A DNA stretch of 64,000 nt from Ectopseudomonas composti (GCF_900115475.1 NZ_FOWP01000003.1:248001-312000), one strand, 5' to 3'. Shown: positions 42,173-51,351, counted from the first letter of the stretch. Program-made: numbers and translations. The notes: a model not told the origin generated them from the sequence alone.

Positions 42173-42343
42173 ATGACCACGATTGATCGGGTGGAAGACC
42201 TACCAGATTGGTTTGATCTGGATAAATACGAGGGCAGCGGACAATTTCGTACTGTTGATTGGTTTGGCAGTCTGTGTGCTCGAAAAGAGAAATATTCAGG
42301 GCTGCTACCTGATTCGCGGCGTGGTAAAGGCGCTACGCGATGA
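42173..42343 (+). CDS. Short, probably truncated ORF
   Basis: ATG 42173 follows a good GAGAGG site. The 56-residue product begins MTTIDRVEDLPDWFDLDKYEG, which looks like genuine protein, but after about residue 35 the sequence degrades to RKEKYSGLLPDSRR. A plausible continuation (LEKRNIQGCYLIRGVVKALR) lies in another frame up to 42377, so a frameshift may have broken a longer gene. Family unknown. Confidence 0.45.
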   Translation: MTTIDRVEDLPDWFDLDKYEGSGQFRTVDWFGSLCARKEKYSGLLPDSRRGKGATR

Positions 42344-42348
42344 AGGCT

Positions 42349-43017
42349 TCATTCCTGAGCCGGTTGTAGGCTCGTGACCGGATTCTCCACGAACACCAGC
42401 TGCGACTCATGGCTGTACTTATAAGGTGTCGTTTCGGCATCGGGCGAGTGGTATTTGACGTTGGTAACGGCCAGGCCGATGTGTTTGCTGTTGCTGTCGC
42501 CTTCGAAGACATTGATGAAGACGTTGTTGCCTTCGCAGTCGCGCTCGACATAGGTGCCGCAATTGCCGGTGTTGTCCGATTCGCTGGCGGTAAACAGGGC
42601 TGTGGTCGACCAGCCATCGAACACCACCAGCGAGTAGCTGCTTGCCGATGAGCCTTGCCCCGAGCCTGAACCGCCGATGATCACGGCGGAATGGCTGTCG
42701 CTGTAGTCATCGAGAGTACGGATCTGGTTGTACTGGCCACCGAACTCCTCCAGTGACCGCGCTTCGCCGATCTGCGGGCGCACAAGCAGGTAGCCAGCCC
42801 AGAAGTTACGACCGGCGTTCTCATACGCCACGGAAGCGAGATAGGCCTGTTCGCCACCCTTGAGCGTGACGGGCAGCAGCTTCTGGATGGTCGGGCCCAT
42901 TTCGTTGATTTCTTCTGGAGACCAGGCGGCGATCTGCGTGGACGACGGTGGCGTGGGGGCGGCGGCGAAGGCCGAGCAGGCAGCAGAGAAGGTGAGGGCG
43001 GTAACCAGTGAGCGCAT
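42349..43017 (-). CDS. Secreted/periplasmic protein of unknown function
   Basis: This 222-residue protein has a typical signal peptide (MRSLVTALTFSAACSAFAAA, cleavage near residue 20). The mature part includes YLLVRPQIGEARSLEEFGGQ, a Gly/Ser-rich GGSGSGQGSSASSYS stretch and two cysteines in GNCGTYVERDCEG that could form a disulfide. I do not recognise a family. It is divergent from ugd. The ATG at 43017 is chosen over one 10 codons upstream because it starts the signal peptide. Confidence 0.75.
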   Translation of the reverse strand: MRSLVTALTFSAACSAFAAAPTPPSSTQIAAWSPEEINEMGPTIQKLLPVTLKGGEQAYLASVAYENAGRNFWAGYLLVRPQIGEARSLEEFGGQYNQIRTLDDYSDSHSAVIIGGSGSGQGSSASSYSLVVFDGWSTTALFTASESDNTGNCGTYVERDCEGNNVFINVFEGDSNSKHIGLAVTNVKYHSPDAETTPYKYSHESQLVFVENPVTSLQPAQE

Positions 43018-43193
43018 GACTGTTCCCTGTAGTCGGTTGGCTTCCAATGCTGCGAGGCAGCGTTGCGTCGAAGATACAAGCCACCTTGGGCCAACGCCAG
43101 CGGATGACGTTTGTCATCATTGTTTCGCCGCACCGTCACATCGCTGCCACGGCGATTGGTTGCAATTGCAGCAAAGGCCTGGAGGGTGCTGCG

Positions 43194-44555
43194 ATGCAGA
43201 TATGCGTGATAGGAGCGGGATACGTGGGGCTGGTGACGGCCACCTGCTTTGCCGAGATGGGCAATCAGGTGGTCTGCGTCGAGCGCGACCCGCAACGCGT
43301 CGCGATGCTTTCGCGAGGCGAAGTGCCGATCTACGAGCCTGGCCTGGAAGCGATGCTCAAGGCGCAACTGGCAGGCGGGCAGCTCAGTTTCACCTCGCAG
43401 CTGCAGGCTGGAATCCGGCGCGCCGAGGTCATCTTCATTGCGGTGGGCACGCCCAGCGGTGAAGACGGTTCGGCCGACCTGAGCCATGTGCTGGCGGTTG
43501 CCGACGAGTTGGGTGTACGACTCGATCACGCGTGCCTGGTGGTGGACAAATCCACGGTGCCGGTGGGCACTGCCGAGCGCGTCGAGCAGCGTATCAATGC
43601 GGGCCTGGCGCGTCGGGATAAACGTGCGCGGGTGATGGTTGCGAGCAACCCGGAGTTTCTCAAGGAAGGTTCTGCGGTCGAGGATTTCATGCGCCCGGAT
43701 CGGGTGATCGTCGGCTGCGACGATGAGCGCGGGCGCGAGCTGATGCGCAGGCTGTACGCGCCGTTCCTGCGCAATCACGACCGCCTGCTGTGCATGGGCG
43801 TGCGTGCTGCTGAGTTCAGCAAGTACGCGGCCAATGCCTTCCTCGCCACCAAAATCTCGTTCATTAACGAGATGGCGGCTATTTGTGCACGGCTGGATGT
43901 CGATATCGAGGAGGTACGCCGTGGCATCGGCAGCGACAGGCGCATCGGCACGCACTTCATCTATGCCGGCTGTGGCTACGGCGGCTCGTGTTTTCCCAAG
44001 GACGTGAAGGCATTGATCCGTACAGCCGAATACGAGGGCATCGAACCGGGCATCCTGCGGGCGGTCGAGGCGCGTAACGCGCTGCAGAAGACGCTGCTGT
44101 TCCAGGCCCTGCGTGAGCATTTCAACGGTCACCTGCAGGGGCGGGTCGTCGCGCTTTGGGGGCTGGCGTTCAAGCCCGGTACCGATGATCTGCGCGAGGC
44201 GCCCAGCCTGGTGCTGCTCGACGCACTGCTGACGGCCGGCGCCAAGGTGCAGGCTTGCGATCCGGCCGCAACGGCGGCTGTCGCCATGCGCTATGCGTCG
44301 GCCGTGGAGGCGGGGCAGTTGGTGCTGAGCGAATCTCCTTACGCTGTCTCCCAGGGTGCCGATGCGCTGGTGCTGGTCACCGAGTGGAAGCAGTTTCGTC
44401 AGCCGGACTTCCCGCGTATCCGCGCAGCCATGCGTATGCCGGTGCTGTTCGATGGGCGCAATATCTATGACGCCGATCAGTTGGCTGAGCTAGGTTTTCT
44501 TTATCGTGGCATCGGCCGGCCTGCAAGCGGTAGTTGTAAGGCTAGCGCGGCTTGA
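43194..44555 (+). CDS. ugd: UDP-glucose 6-dehydrogenase
   Basis: It oxidises UDP-glucose to UDP-glucuronate, the precursor of exopolysaccharide and of aminoarabinose-modified lipid A. The 453-residue protein has the NAD motif GAGYVGLV at residues 7-14, NPEFLKEGSAVEDF, and the catalytic cysteine in GYGGSCFPKD at about residue 265. The start follows GGAGGG at 43181-43186. galU, which makes its substrate, is 42 bases downstream. Confidence 0.95.
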   Translation: MQICVIGAGYVGLVTATCFAEMGNQVVCVERDPQRVAMLSRGEVPIYEPGLEAMLKAQLAGGQLSFTSQLQAGIRRAEVIFIAVGTPSGEDGSADLSHVLAVADELGVRLDHACLVVDKSTVPVGTAERVEQRINAGLARRDKRARVMVASNPEFLKEGSAVEDFMRPDRVIVGCDDERGRELMRRLYAPFLRNHDRLLCMGVRAAEFSKYAANAFLATKISFINEMAAICARLDVDIEEVRRGIGSDRRIGTHFIYAGCGYGGSCFPKDVKALIRTAEYEGIEPGILRAVEARNALQKTLLFQALREHFNGHLQGRVVALWGLAFKPGTDDLREAPSLVLLDALLTAGAKVQACDPAATAAVAMRYASAVEAGQLVLSESPYAVSQGADALVLVTEWKQFRQPDFPRIRAAMRMPVLFDGRNIYDADQLAELGFLYRGIGRPASGSCKASAA

Positions 44556-44597
44556 TAGACTGAGCGCGCATTCCAACCACCCCTATTAGGGAGTCCC

Positions 44598-45437
44598 ATG
44601 ATCAAGAAATGCCTGTTCCCCGCTGCCGGTTATGGCACGCGCTTCCTGCCTGCTACCAAGGCAATGCCCAAGGAAATGTTGCCGGTGGTGAACAAGCCAC
44701 TGATTCAGTATGGGGTTGAAGAGGCACTCGAGGCTGGCTTGAGTCAGATCTCCATCGTCACCGGTCGCGGTAAGCGTGCACTGGAAGATCACTTCGATGT
44801 GAGCTACGAGCTCGAACACCAGATTCAGGGCACCGACAAGGAGAAATACCTGGTTGGCATCCGTCGCCTGATCAACGAGTGCAGCTTCTCCTACACCCGT
44901 CAGGTCGAGATGAAGGGGCTGGGCCATGCCATCCTCTGTGGTCAGCCACTGATCGGCGATGAGCCGTTCGCCGTGGTATTGGCCGATGACCTGTGCCTGA
45001 ACCTCGAAGGCGACAGCGTCCTGGCGCAGATGGTCAAGCTGTACAACCAGTTCCGCTGCTCCATCGTCGCGATTCAGGAAGTGCCGAAGGACGAGACCTC
45101 CAAGTACGGCGTGATCGCCGGCGAGATGATCCGCGAGGACATCTACCGCGTCAGCAACATGGTGGAGAAACCCAAGCCCGAGGACGCGCCTTCGAACCTG
45201 GCGATCATCGGACGCTACATCCTCACACCGGACATCTTCGACCTGATCCGCAGCACGCCGCCGGGCAAAGGTGGTGAGATCCAGATCACCGACGCGCTGA
45301 TGCGCCAGGCCCAGCAGGGCTGCGTGATGGCGTACAAGTTCAAGGGCCAGCGCTTCGACTGCGGCAGCGCCGAGGGTTACATCGACGCGACCAATTTCTG
45401 CTTCGAGAACCTGTACAAAACCGGCAAGGCGTTCTGA
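44598..45437 (+). CDS. galU: UTP--glucose-1-phosphate uridylyltransferase (first copy)
   Basis: It forms UDP-glucose from UTP and glucose-1-phosphate. The 279-residue protein has the nucleotidyltransferase signature FPAAGYGTRFLPATKAMPKE and later VEKPKPEDAPSNLAIIGRY. It is directly downstream of ugd, the standard Pseudomonas ugd-galU pair, and followed by a terminator. A second closely related copy is at 48517. Confidence 0.96.
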   Translation: MIKKCLFPAAGYGTRFLPATKAMPKEMLPVVNKPLIQYGVEEALEAGLSQISIVTGRGKRALEDHFDVSYELEHQIQGTDKEKYLVGIRRLINECSFSYTRQVEMKGLGHAILCGQPLIGDEPFAVVLADDLCLNLEGDSVLAQMVKLYNQFRCSIVAIQEVPKDETSKYGVIAGEMIREDIYRVSNMVEKPKPEDAPSNLAIIGRYILTPDIFDLIRSTPPGKGGEIQITDALMRQAQQGCVMAYKFKGQRFDCGSAEGYIDATNFCFENLYKTGKAF

Positions 45438-45456
45438 TAAGCCTGCAGGTCAACGA

Positions 45457-45481
45457 AACGCCACCTTCGGGTGGCGTTTTG
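45457..45481. terminator. Bidirectional terminator between galU and the VOC gene
   Basis: The hairpin AAACGCCACC-ttcg-GGTGGCGTTTT has a stable UUCG-type loop. Confidence 0.85.
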
Positions 45482-45485
45482 CATT

Positions 45486-45908
45486 TCAGGGGATGAGCAT
45501 CTGTTCCGAGCCAGGCCCGAGTGGCTGGCCGTAGCTGAACTCGACGTAGTTACCAGCCGGGTCGCGCAGGCCGCAGTAATAGCCAACCGGGTAGGGTTCG
45601 TCGCGCGGTGGCCAGATCAGGCAGCCATCGTCTTCGGCCATGGCGGCGATGCGGTCGACCTCTGCGCGGCTGCCCAGGGCAAAGCCGAAGTGGCTGTAGT
45701 CATTGGCAGCCAGGTGGCGGTCTTGCCCACCCGGCATGATGACGAAGATGAACTGGTACTCCTTGCCCGGCTCGGCCATCCAGACGATACGAGTGCCCTT
45801 GCCAGGGCGCTCGTGGATGACCTGCATGGCGCAAAAGCGCTGGTAGAAGGCGATGCAGGCATCGAGATCGGGCACGTGCAGGGCCAGATGGGTCAGGGTA
45901 GGGCGCAT
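45486..45908 (-). CDS. VOC-family (glyoxalase-like) protein
   Basis: This 140-residue vicinal-oxygen-chelate protein starts [25 protein letters not shown], with a second half [11 protein letters not shown]...[19 protein letters not shown]. Metal-ligand candidates His9, His62-region and the Glu in NYVEFSYG are visible. In P. aeruginosa the same place between galU and gor is held by a VOC gene. Substrate is unknown. It is divergent from gor, with a 71-base gap. Confidence 0.88.
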   Translation of the reverse strand: MRPTLTHLALHVPDLDACIAFYQRFCAMQVIHERPGKGTRIVWMAEPGKEYQFIFVIMPGGQDRHLAANDYSHFGFALGSRAEVDRIAAMAEDDGCLIWPPRDEPYPVGYYCGLRDPAGNYVEFSYGQPLGPGSEQMLIP

Positions 45909-45979
45909 GGGGTTCTCCTCTGCCTATCAGCTTAGCGCCGGCCTTTACGGTATGCTCCTCGTCTGCCAAGGAGATACCC

Positions 45980-47338
45980 ATGAGTCACGACTTTGACCTG
46001 TTCGTTATCGGCGCCGGTTCCGGCGGCGTACGTGCGGCGCGCTTCGCCGCTGGTTATGGTGCCCGCGTTGCGGTCGCCGAGAGCCGCTATCTGGGCGGTA
46101 CCTGCGTCAATGTCGGTTGCGTACCGAAAAAACTGCTGGTGTACGGCGCGCATTTCGCCGAGGACTTCGAGCAGGCCTCAGGTTTCGGCTGGTCGCTGGG
46201 CGAAGCGAATTTCGACTGGCCTACCTTGATCGCCAACAAGAACCGCGAGATCGAACGCCTCAATGGCATCTACCGCAACCTGTTGACCAACAGTGGCGTC
46301 AGTCTGTTCGAAGGTCATGCGCGTATCGTCGACGCGCATACCGTCGAAGTGAACGGCCAGCGTCATAGCGCCGAGCGCATCCTGATCGCCACCGGTGGCT
46401 GGCCGCAGATTCCCGATATTCCTGGGCGTGAGCATGCCATCAGCTCCAACGAGGCCTTCTTCCTCAAGCAGCTGCCCAGGCGCGTATTGGTGGTGGGCGG
46501 CGGCTATATCGCCGTAGAGTTCGCCTCGATTTTCCATGGCTTGGGCGCTCACACCTCGCTGCTCTATCGCGGCGACCTGTTCCTGCGTGGCTTCGACGGT
46601 GCGGTGCGCGAGCACTTGCGCGACGAGCTGAACAAGAAGGGCCTGGACCTGCAGTTCAACGCCGATATCGCCAACATCGAGCGTCAGGCCGACGGTAGCC
46701 TGGCCGCGACGCTCAAGGACGGCCGCGTTCTGGAGGCTGATTGCGTGTTCTACGCCACCGGTCGCCGGCCGATGCTCGACAACCTCGGCCTGGAGAACGT
46801 CGAGGTCAAGCTGGATAAACGCGGCTACATCGAAGTCGATGACCTGTTCCAGACCTCCACGCCGTCGATACTCGCCCTCGGCGACGTGATCGGCCGCGTG
46901 CAGCTGACCCCGGTTGCGTTGGCCGAAGGCATGGCGGTAGCGCGTCGGCTGTTCAAACCCGAGGAGTACCGGCCGCTGGATTACAGCATGATCCCCACCG
47001 CCGTGTTCAGCCTGCCGAATATCGGCACCGTTGGCCTGAGCGAGGAGCAGGCCATCGAAGCCGGGCACAAGGTGAAGGTCTTCGAGAGCCGCTTCCGGCC
47101 GATGAAGCTGACGCTCACCGAAAACCCCGAACGCACGCTGATGAAGCTGGTCGTCGATGCAGGTAGCGACCGCGTGCTCGGCTGCCACATGGTCGGCCCC
47201 GAGGCCGGCGAGATCGTTCAGGGCCTGGCTGTCGCACTGAAAGCCGGTGCGACCAAGCAGATCTTCGATGAGACCATCGGCGTGCACCCCAGCGCCGCCG
47301 AGGAGTTCGTCACCCTGCGTACGCCGGTCAGCCGCTGA
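45980..47338 (+). CDS. gor: Glutathione-disulfide reductase
   Basis: This FAD/NADPH enzyme keeps glutathione reduced. The 452-residue protein has FAD motif [14 protein letters not shown], redox-active Cys42 and Cys47 in [13 protein letters not shown], and the NADPH domain [12 protein letters not shown]. The C-terminal catalytic His is in [14 protein letters not shown] 45980 is preceded by AAGGAGA. It is followed 7 bases later by the TRIC-like gene. Confidence 0.95.
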   Translation: MSHDFDLFVIGAGSGGVRAARFAAGYGARVAVAESRYLGGTCVNVGCVPKKLLVYGAHFAEDFEQASGFGWSLGEANFDWPTLIANKNREIERLNGIYRNLLTNSGVSLFEGHARIVDAHTVEVNGQRHSAERILIATGGWPQIPDIPGREHAISSNEAFFLKQLPRRVLVVGGGYIAVEFASIFHGLGAHTSLLYRGDLFLRGFDGAVREHLRDELNKKGLDLQFNADIANIERQADGSLAATLKDGRVLEADCVFYATGRRPMLDNLGLENVEVKLDKRGYIEVDDLFQTSTPSILALGDVIGRVQLTPVALAEGMAVARRLFKPEEYRPLDYSMIPTAVFSLPNIGTVGLSEEQAIEAGHKVKVFESRFRPMKLTLTENPERTLMKLVVDAGSDRVLGCHMVGPEAGEIVQGLAVALKAGATKQIFDETIGVHPSAAEEFVTLRTPVSR

Positions 47339-47345
47339 GGACAGC

Positions 47346-47969
47346 ATGGAAAAGCTTTTCTATTTCGCCGACCTGTTCGGCGTTGCGGTATTCGCCATCA
47401 CCGGTGCGCTGATGGCGGGGCGCAAGTCCATGGACCTGTTCGGCGTGTTGGTGATGGCCATCGTCACCGCACTGGGTGGCGGCACGCTGCGCGACCTGAT
47501 TCTGGACAATCATCCGGTCAGCTGGATTCGCGATGACACCTACATCCTGATTGCCTCCCTGGCGGCGCTGGGCACGGTGGCCTGGGTACGCATGACCCGG
47601 CCGATTCACGAGAAAGGCCTGTTGATCGCCGATGCCTTCGGCCTGGCTGTGTTCACCGTGTATGGCACCGAGCTGGCGCTGCAGCACGGCACGCCGATCA
47701 GTACCGCGGTGATCATGGGGGTGATGACCGGCGTGGTCGGAGGGGTGATTCGTGATGTGCTGTGCAACGAGATTCCGCTGATCTTCCAGAAAGAAATCTA
47801 CGCCACAGCCTGCATCGCCGGCGCGCTGACCTTTATCGGCCTGCGCACCCTGGGCACGCCGCACTGGCTCGATACTGCAGCGGCGATGTTCGTGGTGCTG
47901 GCAGCGCGCCTGGCGGCGATCCACTGGCACCTCGGGTTGCCACGTTTTCATCTGTTGGACAGGCATTAA
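47346..47969 (+). CDS. Trimeric intracellular cation channel (TRIC)/UPF0126 membrane protein
   Basis: This 207-residue inner membrane protein has seven hydrophobic segments in two UPF0126 repeats. Each repeat has the glycine-rich motif: ALGGGTLRDLILDNHPVSW and GVVGGVIRDVLCNEIPLIF. Bacterial relatives form potassium-permeable trimers. I chose ATG 47346, 7 bases after gor. The next gene starts 2 bases after its stop. Confidence 0.9.
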   Translation: MEKLFYFADLFGVAVFAITGALMAGRKSMDLFGVLVMAIVTALGGGTLRDLILDNHPVSWIRDDTYILIASLAALGTVAWVRMTRPIHEKGLLIADAFGLAVFTVYGTELALQHGTPISTAVIMGVMTGVVGGVIRDVLCNEIPLIFQKEIYATACIAGALTFIGLRTLGTPHWLDTAAAMFVVLAARLAAIHWHLGLPRFHLLDRH

Positions 47970-47971
47970 GC

Positions 47972-48352
47972 ATGATCGAGAGACTGGACCGCCTAGTACT
48001 GACAGTGGCGGATATCGACGCCACCGTCGACTTTTACGAGCGCGTGCTGGGTATGCGTCACGAGCGTTTCGGCGCAGGGCGCAGTGCTCTGGTATTCGGC
48101 CAGCAGAAATTCAATCTGCATCAGGCGGGGCGTGAGTTCGAGCCCAAGGCGATCAAGCCGACGCCGGGCGCCATCGATCTATGCTTGATCACCCTGTGGC
48201 CGCTGCAGCGGGTCATGGCGCATCTGGCCGAGCAGGGCGTGACGGTGGAGGAAGGGCCGGTGGCGCGCACCGGCGCCATTGGCCCCATCGAGTCGGTGTA
48301 TTTTCGCGACCCGGACGGCAACCTGATCGAAGTGAGCCGCTATCCCTCATAG
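47972..48352 (+). CDS. VOC-family protein (glyoxalase/dioxygenase superfamily)
   Basis: This 126-residue protein begins MIERLDRLVLTVADIDATVDF and ends ESVYFRDPDGNLIEVSRY, both VOC hallmarks. It is of the short virulence-protein/glyoxalase type. Substrate is unknown. It is the third gene of the gor unit, starting 2 bases after the TRIC stop, so it is probably co-transcribed under redox-stress control (inference). Confidence 0.9.
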   Translation: MIERLDRLVLTVADIDATVDFYERVLGMRHERFGAGRSALVFGQQKFNLHQAGREFEPKAIKPTPGAIDLCLITLWPLQRVMAHLAEQGVTVEEGPVARTGAIGPIESVYFRDPDGNLIEVSRYPS

Positions 48353-48453
48353 AGACGCCTTGTTTGCAGTGGCACATCTGCATTCGAGGTGCTGTGGGTG
48401 TGCCGAATTTTGCAAAAATGCGTCGACGAAGCGACCTCGTCTGGAAATATCTT

Positions 48454-48515
48454 GAACCGCAAAGGTTCTAAACGGGTCAGGTTCTAGTACCGAATCATTC
48501 AACTGGTACAGAACC
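48454..48515 (+). promoter_or_regulatory. Structured leader of the second galU
   Basis: GAACC-gcaaa-GGTTC at 48454-48467 forms one hairpin. GGTTCTAGTACC at 48480-48491 and GGTACAGAACC at 48505-48515 form a second, with one bulge. The second stem ends one base before the ATG, and no Shine-Dalgarno sequence is visible between it and the start. Confidence 0.5.
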
Positions 48516-48516
48516 C

Positions 48517-49380
48517 ATGATCAAGAAATGTTTGTTTCCCGCAGCCGGTTACGGCACCCGTTTTCTTCCCGCTACCAAGTCGATGCCCAAGGAAATGCTG
48601 CCGGTGGTCGACACCCCGTTGATCCAGTACGGCGTCGAAGAAGCACTGCAGGCCGGGCTCAATGAAATTGCCATCGTCACCGGTCGCGGCAAGCGTTCTC
48701 TGGAGGATCACTTCGATATCAGTTACGAGTTGGAGCACGAAATCTCCAACACCGGCAAGGAAAAATCCCTCAGCGGTGTTCGTCACCTGATCGATCAATG
48801 CACTTTCTCCTACACCCGTCAGGTGGAGATGAAGGGCCTTGGCCACGCCATTCTGACCGGCCGCCCATTGATCGGCGATGAAGCCTTCGCCGTGGTGCTG
48901 GCCGACGACCTGTGTCTGAACCTCGACGGCGACGGCGTGCTGACCCAGATGGTCAAGCTCTACGAACAATTCCGCTGCTCCATCGTCGCCATCCAGGAAG
49001 TGCCGATGGACGAAGTCTCGCGCTATGGCGTGATTGCCGGCGAGGCGCTGCGCGACGATATCTTCCGCATCGACAGCATGGTGGAGAAGCCCAACCCGGA
49101 GGACGCGCCGTCGAATCTGGCGATTATCGGCCGTTACATCCTCACACCGGATATCTTCGAGCTGATCAAGCAAACCGAACCGGGCAAGAGCGGCGAAATC
49201 CAGATCACCGACGCGCTGATGAAGCAGGCCCAGCAGGGCTGCGTGCTGGCCTACAAGTTCAAGGGCCGCCGCTTCGATTGTGGTTCGGCCGAAGGCTACG
49301 TGCAGGCCACCAATTTTTGCTTCGAGAATCGCCACAAGACCCATCCGGTCACTGCCAGCCCACAGCTCAAGGCTGTCTGA
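48517..49380 (+). CDS. galU: UTP--glucose-1-phosphate uridylyltransferase (second copy)
   Basis: This 287-residue paralog of the galU at 44598 is alike over most of its length, including FPAAGYGTRFLPATKSMPKE and VEKPNPEDAPSNLAIIGRY. It differs in a short variable block around residues 75-90 and in a C-terminal tail ending HPVTASPQLKAV. All catalytic motifs are intact, so it should be active. It lies among stress-type genes and not with ugd, and its leader is unusual, which suggests different regulation. Confidence 0.93.
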   Translation: MIKKCLFPAAGYGTRFLPATKSMPKEMLPVVDTPLIQYGVEEALQAGLNEIAIVTGRGKRSLEDHFDISYELEHEISNTGKEKSLSGVRHLIDQCTFSYTRQVEMKGLGHAILTGRPLIGDEAFAVVLADDLCLNLDGDGVLTQMVKLYEQFRCSIVAIQEVPMDEVSRYGVIAGEALRDDIFRIDSMVEKPNPEDAPSNLAIIGRYILTPDIFELIKQTEPGKSGEIQITDALMKQAQQGCVLAYKFKGRRFDCGSAEGYVQATNFCFENRHKTHPVTASPQLKAV

Positions 49381-49408
49381 ACGCCTGCCAGGTCCCTTTA
49401 GTGTAGAG

Positions 49409-49513
49409 ATGGCGCGCGCTGCCGAGGGCGATGCCGGCAGCGCTGGCGCCGAAGGTAAAAAAAGCCTGAACGACTCGCGGCTGGGCCTGCCTGACTTCAA
49501 GTGGGGGCAATAA
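49409..49513 (+). CDS. Possible 34-residue small protein
   Basis: An ORF begins at ATG 49409 with GTAGAG upstream and encodes MARAAEGDAGSAGAEGKKSL and a tail DSRLGLPDFKWGQ. It lies between galU and the KGG gene in the same direction. Composition is plausible but no family is known, so it stays a weak candidate. Confidence 0.25.
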   Translation: MARAAEGDAGSAGAEGKKSLNDSRLGLPDFKWGQ

Positions 49514-49546
49514 CGCCTCGCGAGTCACTATCAGGAGGTACCAGCA

Positions 49547-49717
49547 ATGGCGACCAGCAAAAATCCGGGTAACTTCGCAAACGATCGTCAAAAGGCATCC
49601 GAAGCAGGCCGCAAAGGGGGCCACAACAGCGGTGGCAACTTTGCCAATGACCGCCAGAGGGCCGCTGAAGCGGGTCGTAAGGGTGGTCAGAAGAGCCAGG
49701 CCACTCGAGATTCGTGA
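49547..49717 (+). CDS. KGG-repeat stress-induced protein (YciG/GsiB-like)
   Basis: This 56-residue hydrophilic protein is made of two copies of the stress-induced acidophilic repeat: GNFANDRQKASEAGRKGGHN and GNFANDRQRAAEAGRKGGQK. An ideal AGGAGGT site lies at 49533-49539. Relatives are induced in stationary phase and by osmotic or acid stress. A clear terminator follows. It is short enough to be missed by length-limited gene finders. Confidence 0.9.
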   Translation: MATSKNPGNFANDRQKASEAGRKGGHNSGGNFANDRQRAAEAGRKGGQKSQATRDS

Positions 49718-49736
49718 CGGCTTCGTGACGATCTGA

Positions 49737-49766
49737 CCAAGGTCCGCGTTCGCGGGCCTTGGCGTT
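49737..49766 (+). terminator. Terminator of the KGG gene
   Basis: CCAAGGTCCGCG-tt-CGCGGGCCTTGG is a 12-bp stem with one G-T pair, followed by CGTTTCTGG. Confidence 0.7.
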
Positions 49767-49852
49767 TCTGGATCAGCCCGCGCCGCTATGGCTACCTGCT
49801 TCTATGCAGAGGCAGGCTGCTTCGAATTAAGTAGATTCAACAGACCGCACCG

Positions 49853-51235
49853 TTACTGGATCAGCGCCGCAAAGGCTCGAGTGGCTGCCAGACCAGTGTT
49901 GGACCAATGCTGCCCAGGTGCTTGCAAAGCGATCAGTCGGAACTCGCGACGATAGGCATCCAGGTTTTGCAGCTCCTCGATCAGATCGCGGCCCGTTTCG
50001 CCAGGTTGCGCAGCGCCAGCCAGTGAAAGGGCAGCCCTGTATCTGCGCCGTGGCCGGAAGGGTTTTGCTCGTACCTCCGGTTGCCAGCTGCCGGCGATCC
50101 AGTCGTGCAGCAGCTGGCGCTCATAGGGGCTGAACATGCCAAACATGGCGGCCCCCGGCCCCTGGATCAAGCGCCAGAAACGGCTGCAGGCCGGGTCGGT
50201 GTCGCGCCGTATCCAGTCGTTGTGCTGCAGTGCTTGGAGAAAACTCTCCAAACTGTCGGAGCTGCACAACCATTGATTGACCGTGCGCCCTGCGATACGG
50301 AAATAGTCGGAGTGCATCTGGCTAGCAACCGTGCGCTTCTGCTCGAGCATCTGCAGCACTTGCTGGTGCAGATCGAAACTGTCGATCACTGCCGTGGAGC
50401 CCATACCCAGTCTATTGAGCATGTAGCCGCGCATCACGCGCTGGTAGAACGCTTGCGCGTCGCCGGTGCGCGGCAGGTTGGTCAGGACGCTCTGTACAGC
50501 CTTGGCCGCGTGCCCGCCAGAACCACTGTCGATGTTCATGTGTAGCTGGAAATAGTAAGTGTCGATGTCCAGCTCCTTCAGCTCGTAGGCGCTGATCAGC
50601 ATGTCCAGCGGCAACTGTTCGTGGCCAAGGTTGTAGCCGATCACTTCGGGCAGGAACTCTTCGGCCAGCAGGCCAAGCGCCAGTTGGATCGCGCCTTGGC
50701 GATACAGCCCATCATCCAGTTCGAGAATGTCCTCACAGCCCTCGCTGGCCAGCAGGCGCCGGTAGAGCAATGCGTGATTCTGCGATGCAACGCCATCGCC
50801 GAGTTCATCTAGGTAGGTGCGTACCAGCGGGTAGACGCGATAGTCGCGCCAGTGGGGCAGTACGCCATAGAGCCAGGCACCGTCGACCAGTTTGGTCGGC
50901 GCGACAGCGCGGAGAAAGTGCAGGGCATCAGCCTTGCGCGGGAAGTAACGCCGTCCTTCGCCTGCGTGGCGCCCGTTGAGATAGTCCGCGTAATCCTGCG
51001 TAACGCGCTGCTGCTGACGCGTGGACCAGTCCGCCAGTTCATAGGGGCTCTGTGGCAGTTCGCAAGGCAGCTCGGCTACTTCCTGCAGGCACTCCAGAAG
51101 AAACTCTCGTGCCTGCGGATGGCCAGGCTCAGGCTCGTCCATCAGTTGCTTATAAAGGCTCTGCAGCGGGCCTGAGGCAGGAGTTAGAGAAATGCGCTGG
51201 GCGCCGTGGCTGTCGATGAAACTGGCAATCGACAT
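49853..51235 (-). CDS. Haem-oxygenase-like (iron-containing redox enzyme) protein
   Basis: This 460-residue protein has a central/C-terminal haem-oxygenase-like helical domain: LALGLLAEEFLPEVIGYNLG with the metal-binding Glu, then HEQLPLDMLISAYELKELDI and YYFQLHMNIDSGSGGHAAKA with His ligands. Relatives are non-haem diiron oxidases or oxygenases acting on fatty or amino acids. The reaction here is unknown. The N-terminal 150 residues are less conserved. It appears monocistronic and divergent from the mgtC-like gene. Confidence 0.8.
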   Translation of the reverse strand: MSIASFIDSHGAQRISLTPASGPLQSLYKQLMDEPEPGHPQAREFLLECLQEVAELPCELPQSPYELADWSTRQQQRVTQDYADYLNGRHAGEGRRYFPRKADALHFLRAVAPTKLVDGAWLYGVLPHWRDYRVYPLVRTYLDELGDGVASQNHALLYRRLLASEGCEDILELDDGLYRQGAIQLALGLLAEEFLPEVIGYNLGHEQLPLDMLISAYELKELDIDTYYFQLHMNIDSGSGGHAAKAVQSVLTNLPRTGDAQAFYQRVMRGYMLNRLGMGSTAVIDSFDLHQQVLQMLEQKRTVASQMHSDYFRIAGRTVNQWLCSSDSLESFLQALQHNDWIRRDTDPACSRFWRLIQGPGAAMFGMFSPYERQLLHDWIAGSWQPEVRAKPFRPRRRYRAALSLAGAAQPGETGRDLIEELQNLDAYRREFRLIALQAPGQHWSNTGLAATRAFAALIQ

Positions 51236-51351
51236 GAATCAAAGCTCCTGAATAAATCCATCTATAAGAGGACGATGTGCTGCATAGGAGCAGTGACCTG
51301 AGCAAAAATTCCCTATGAATTTTCGCCTGCGAAAACCACATAAAAGAGCTT

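Noticed and set aside
42681..44132. 483-codon minus-strand open frame
   Set aside because: It is mostly antisense to ugd and then out of frame with the secreted protein gene; no protein-like segments.
49280..49513. 77-codon plus-strand frame overlapping the end of the second galU
   Set aside because: Its first two-thirds are out of frame with galU; only the last 34 codons could be a separate small gene, listed as weak.
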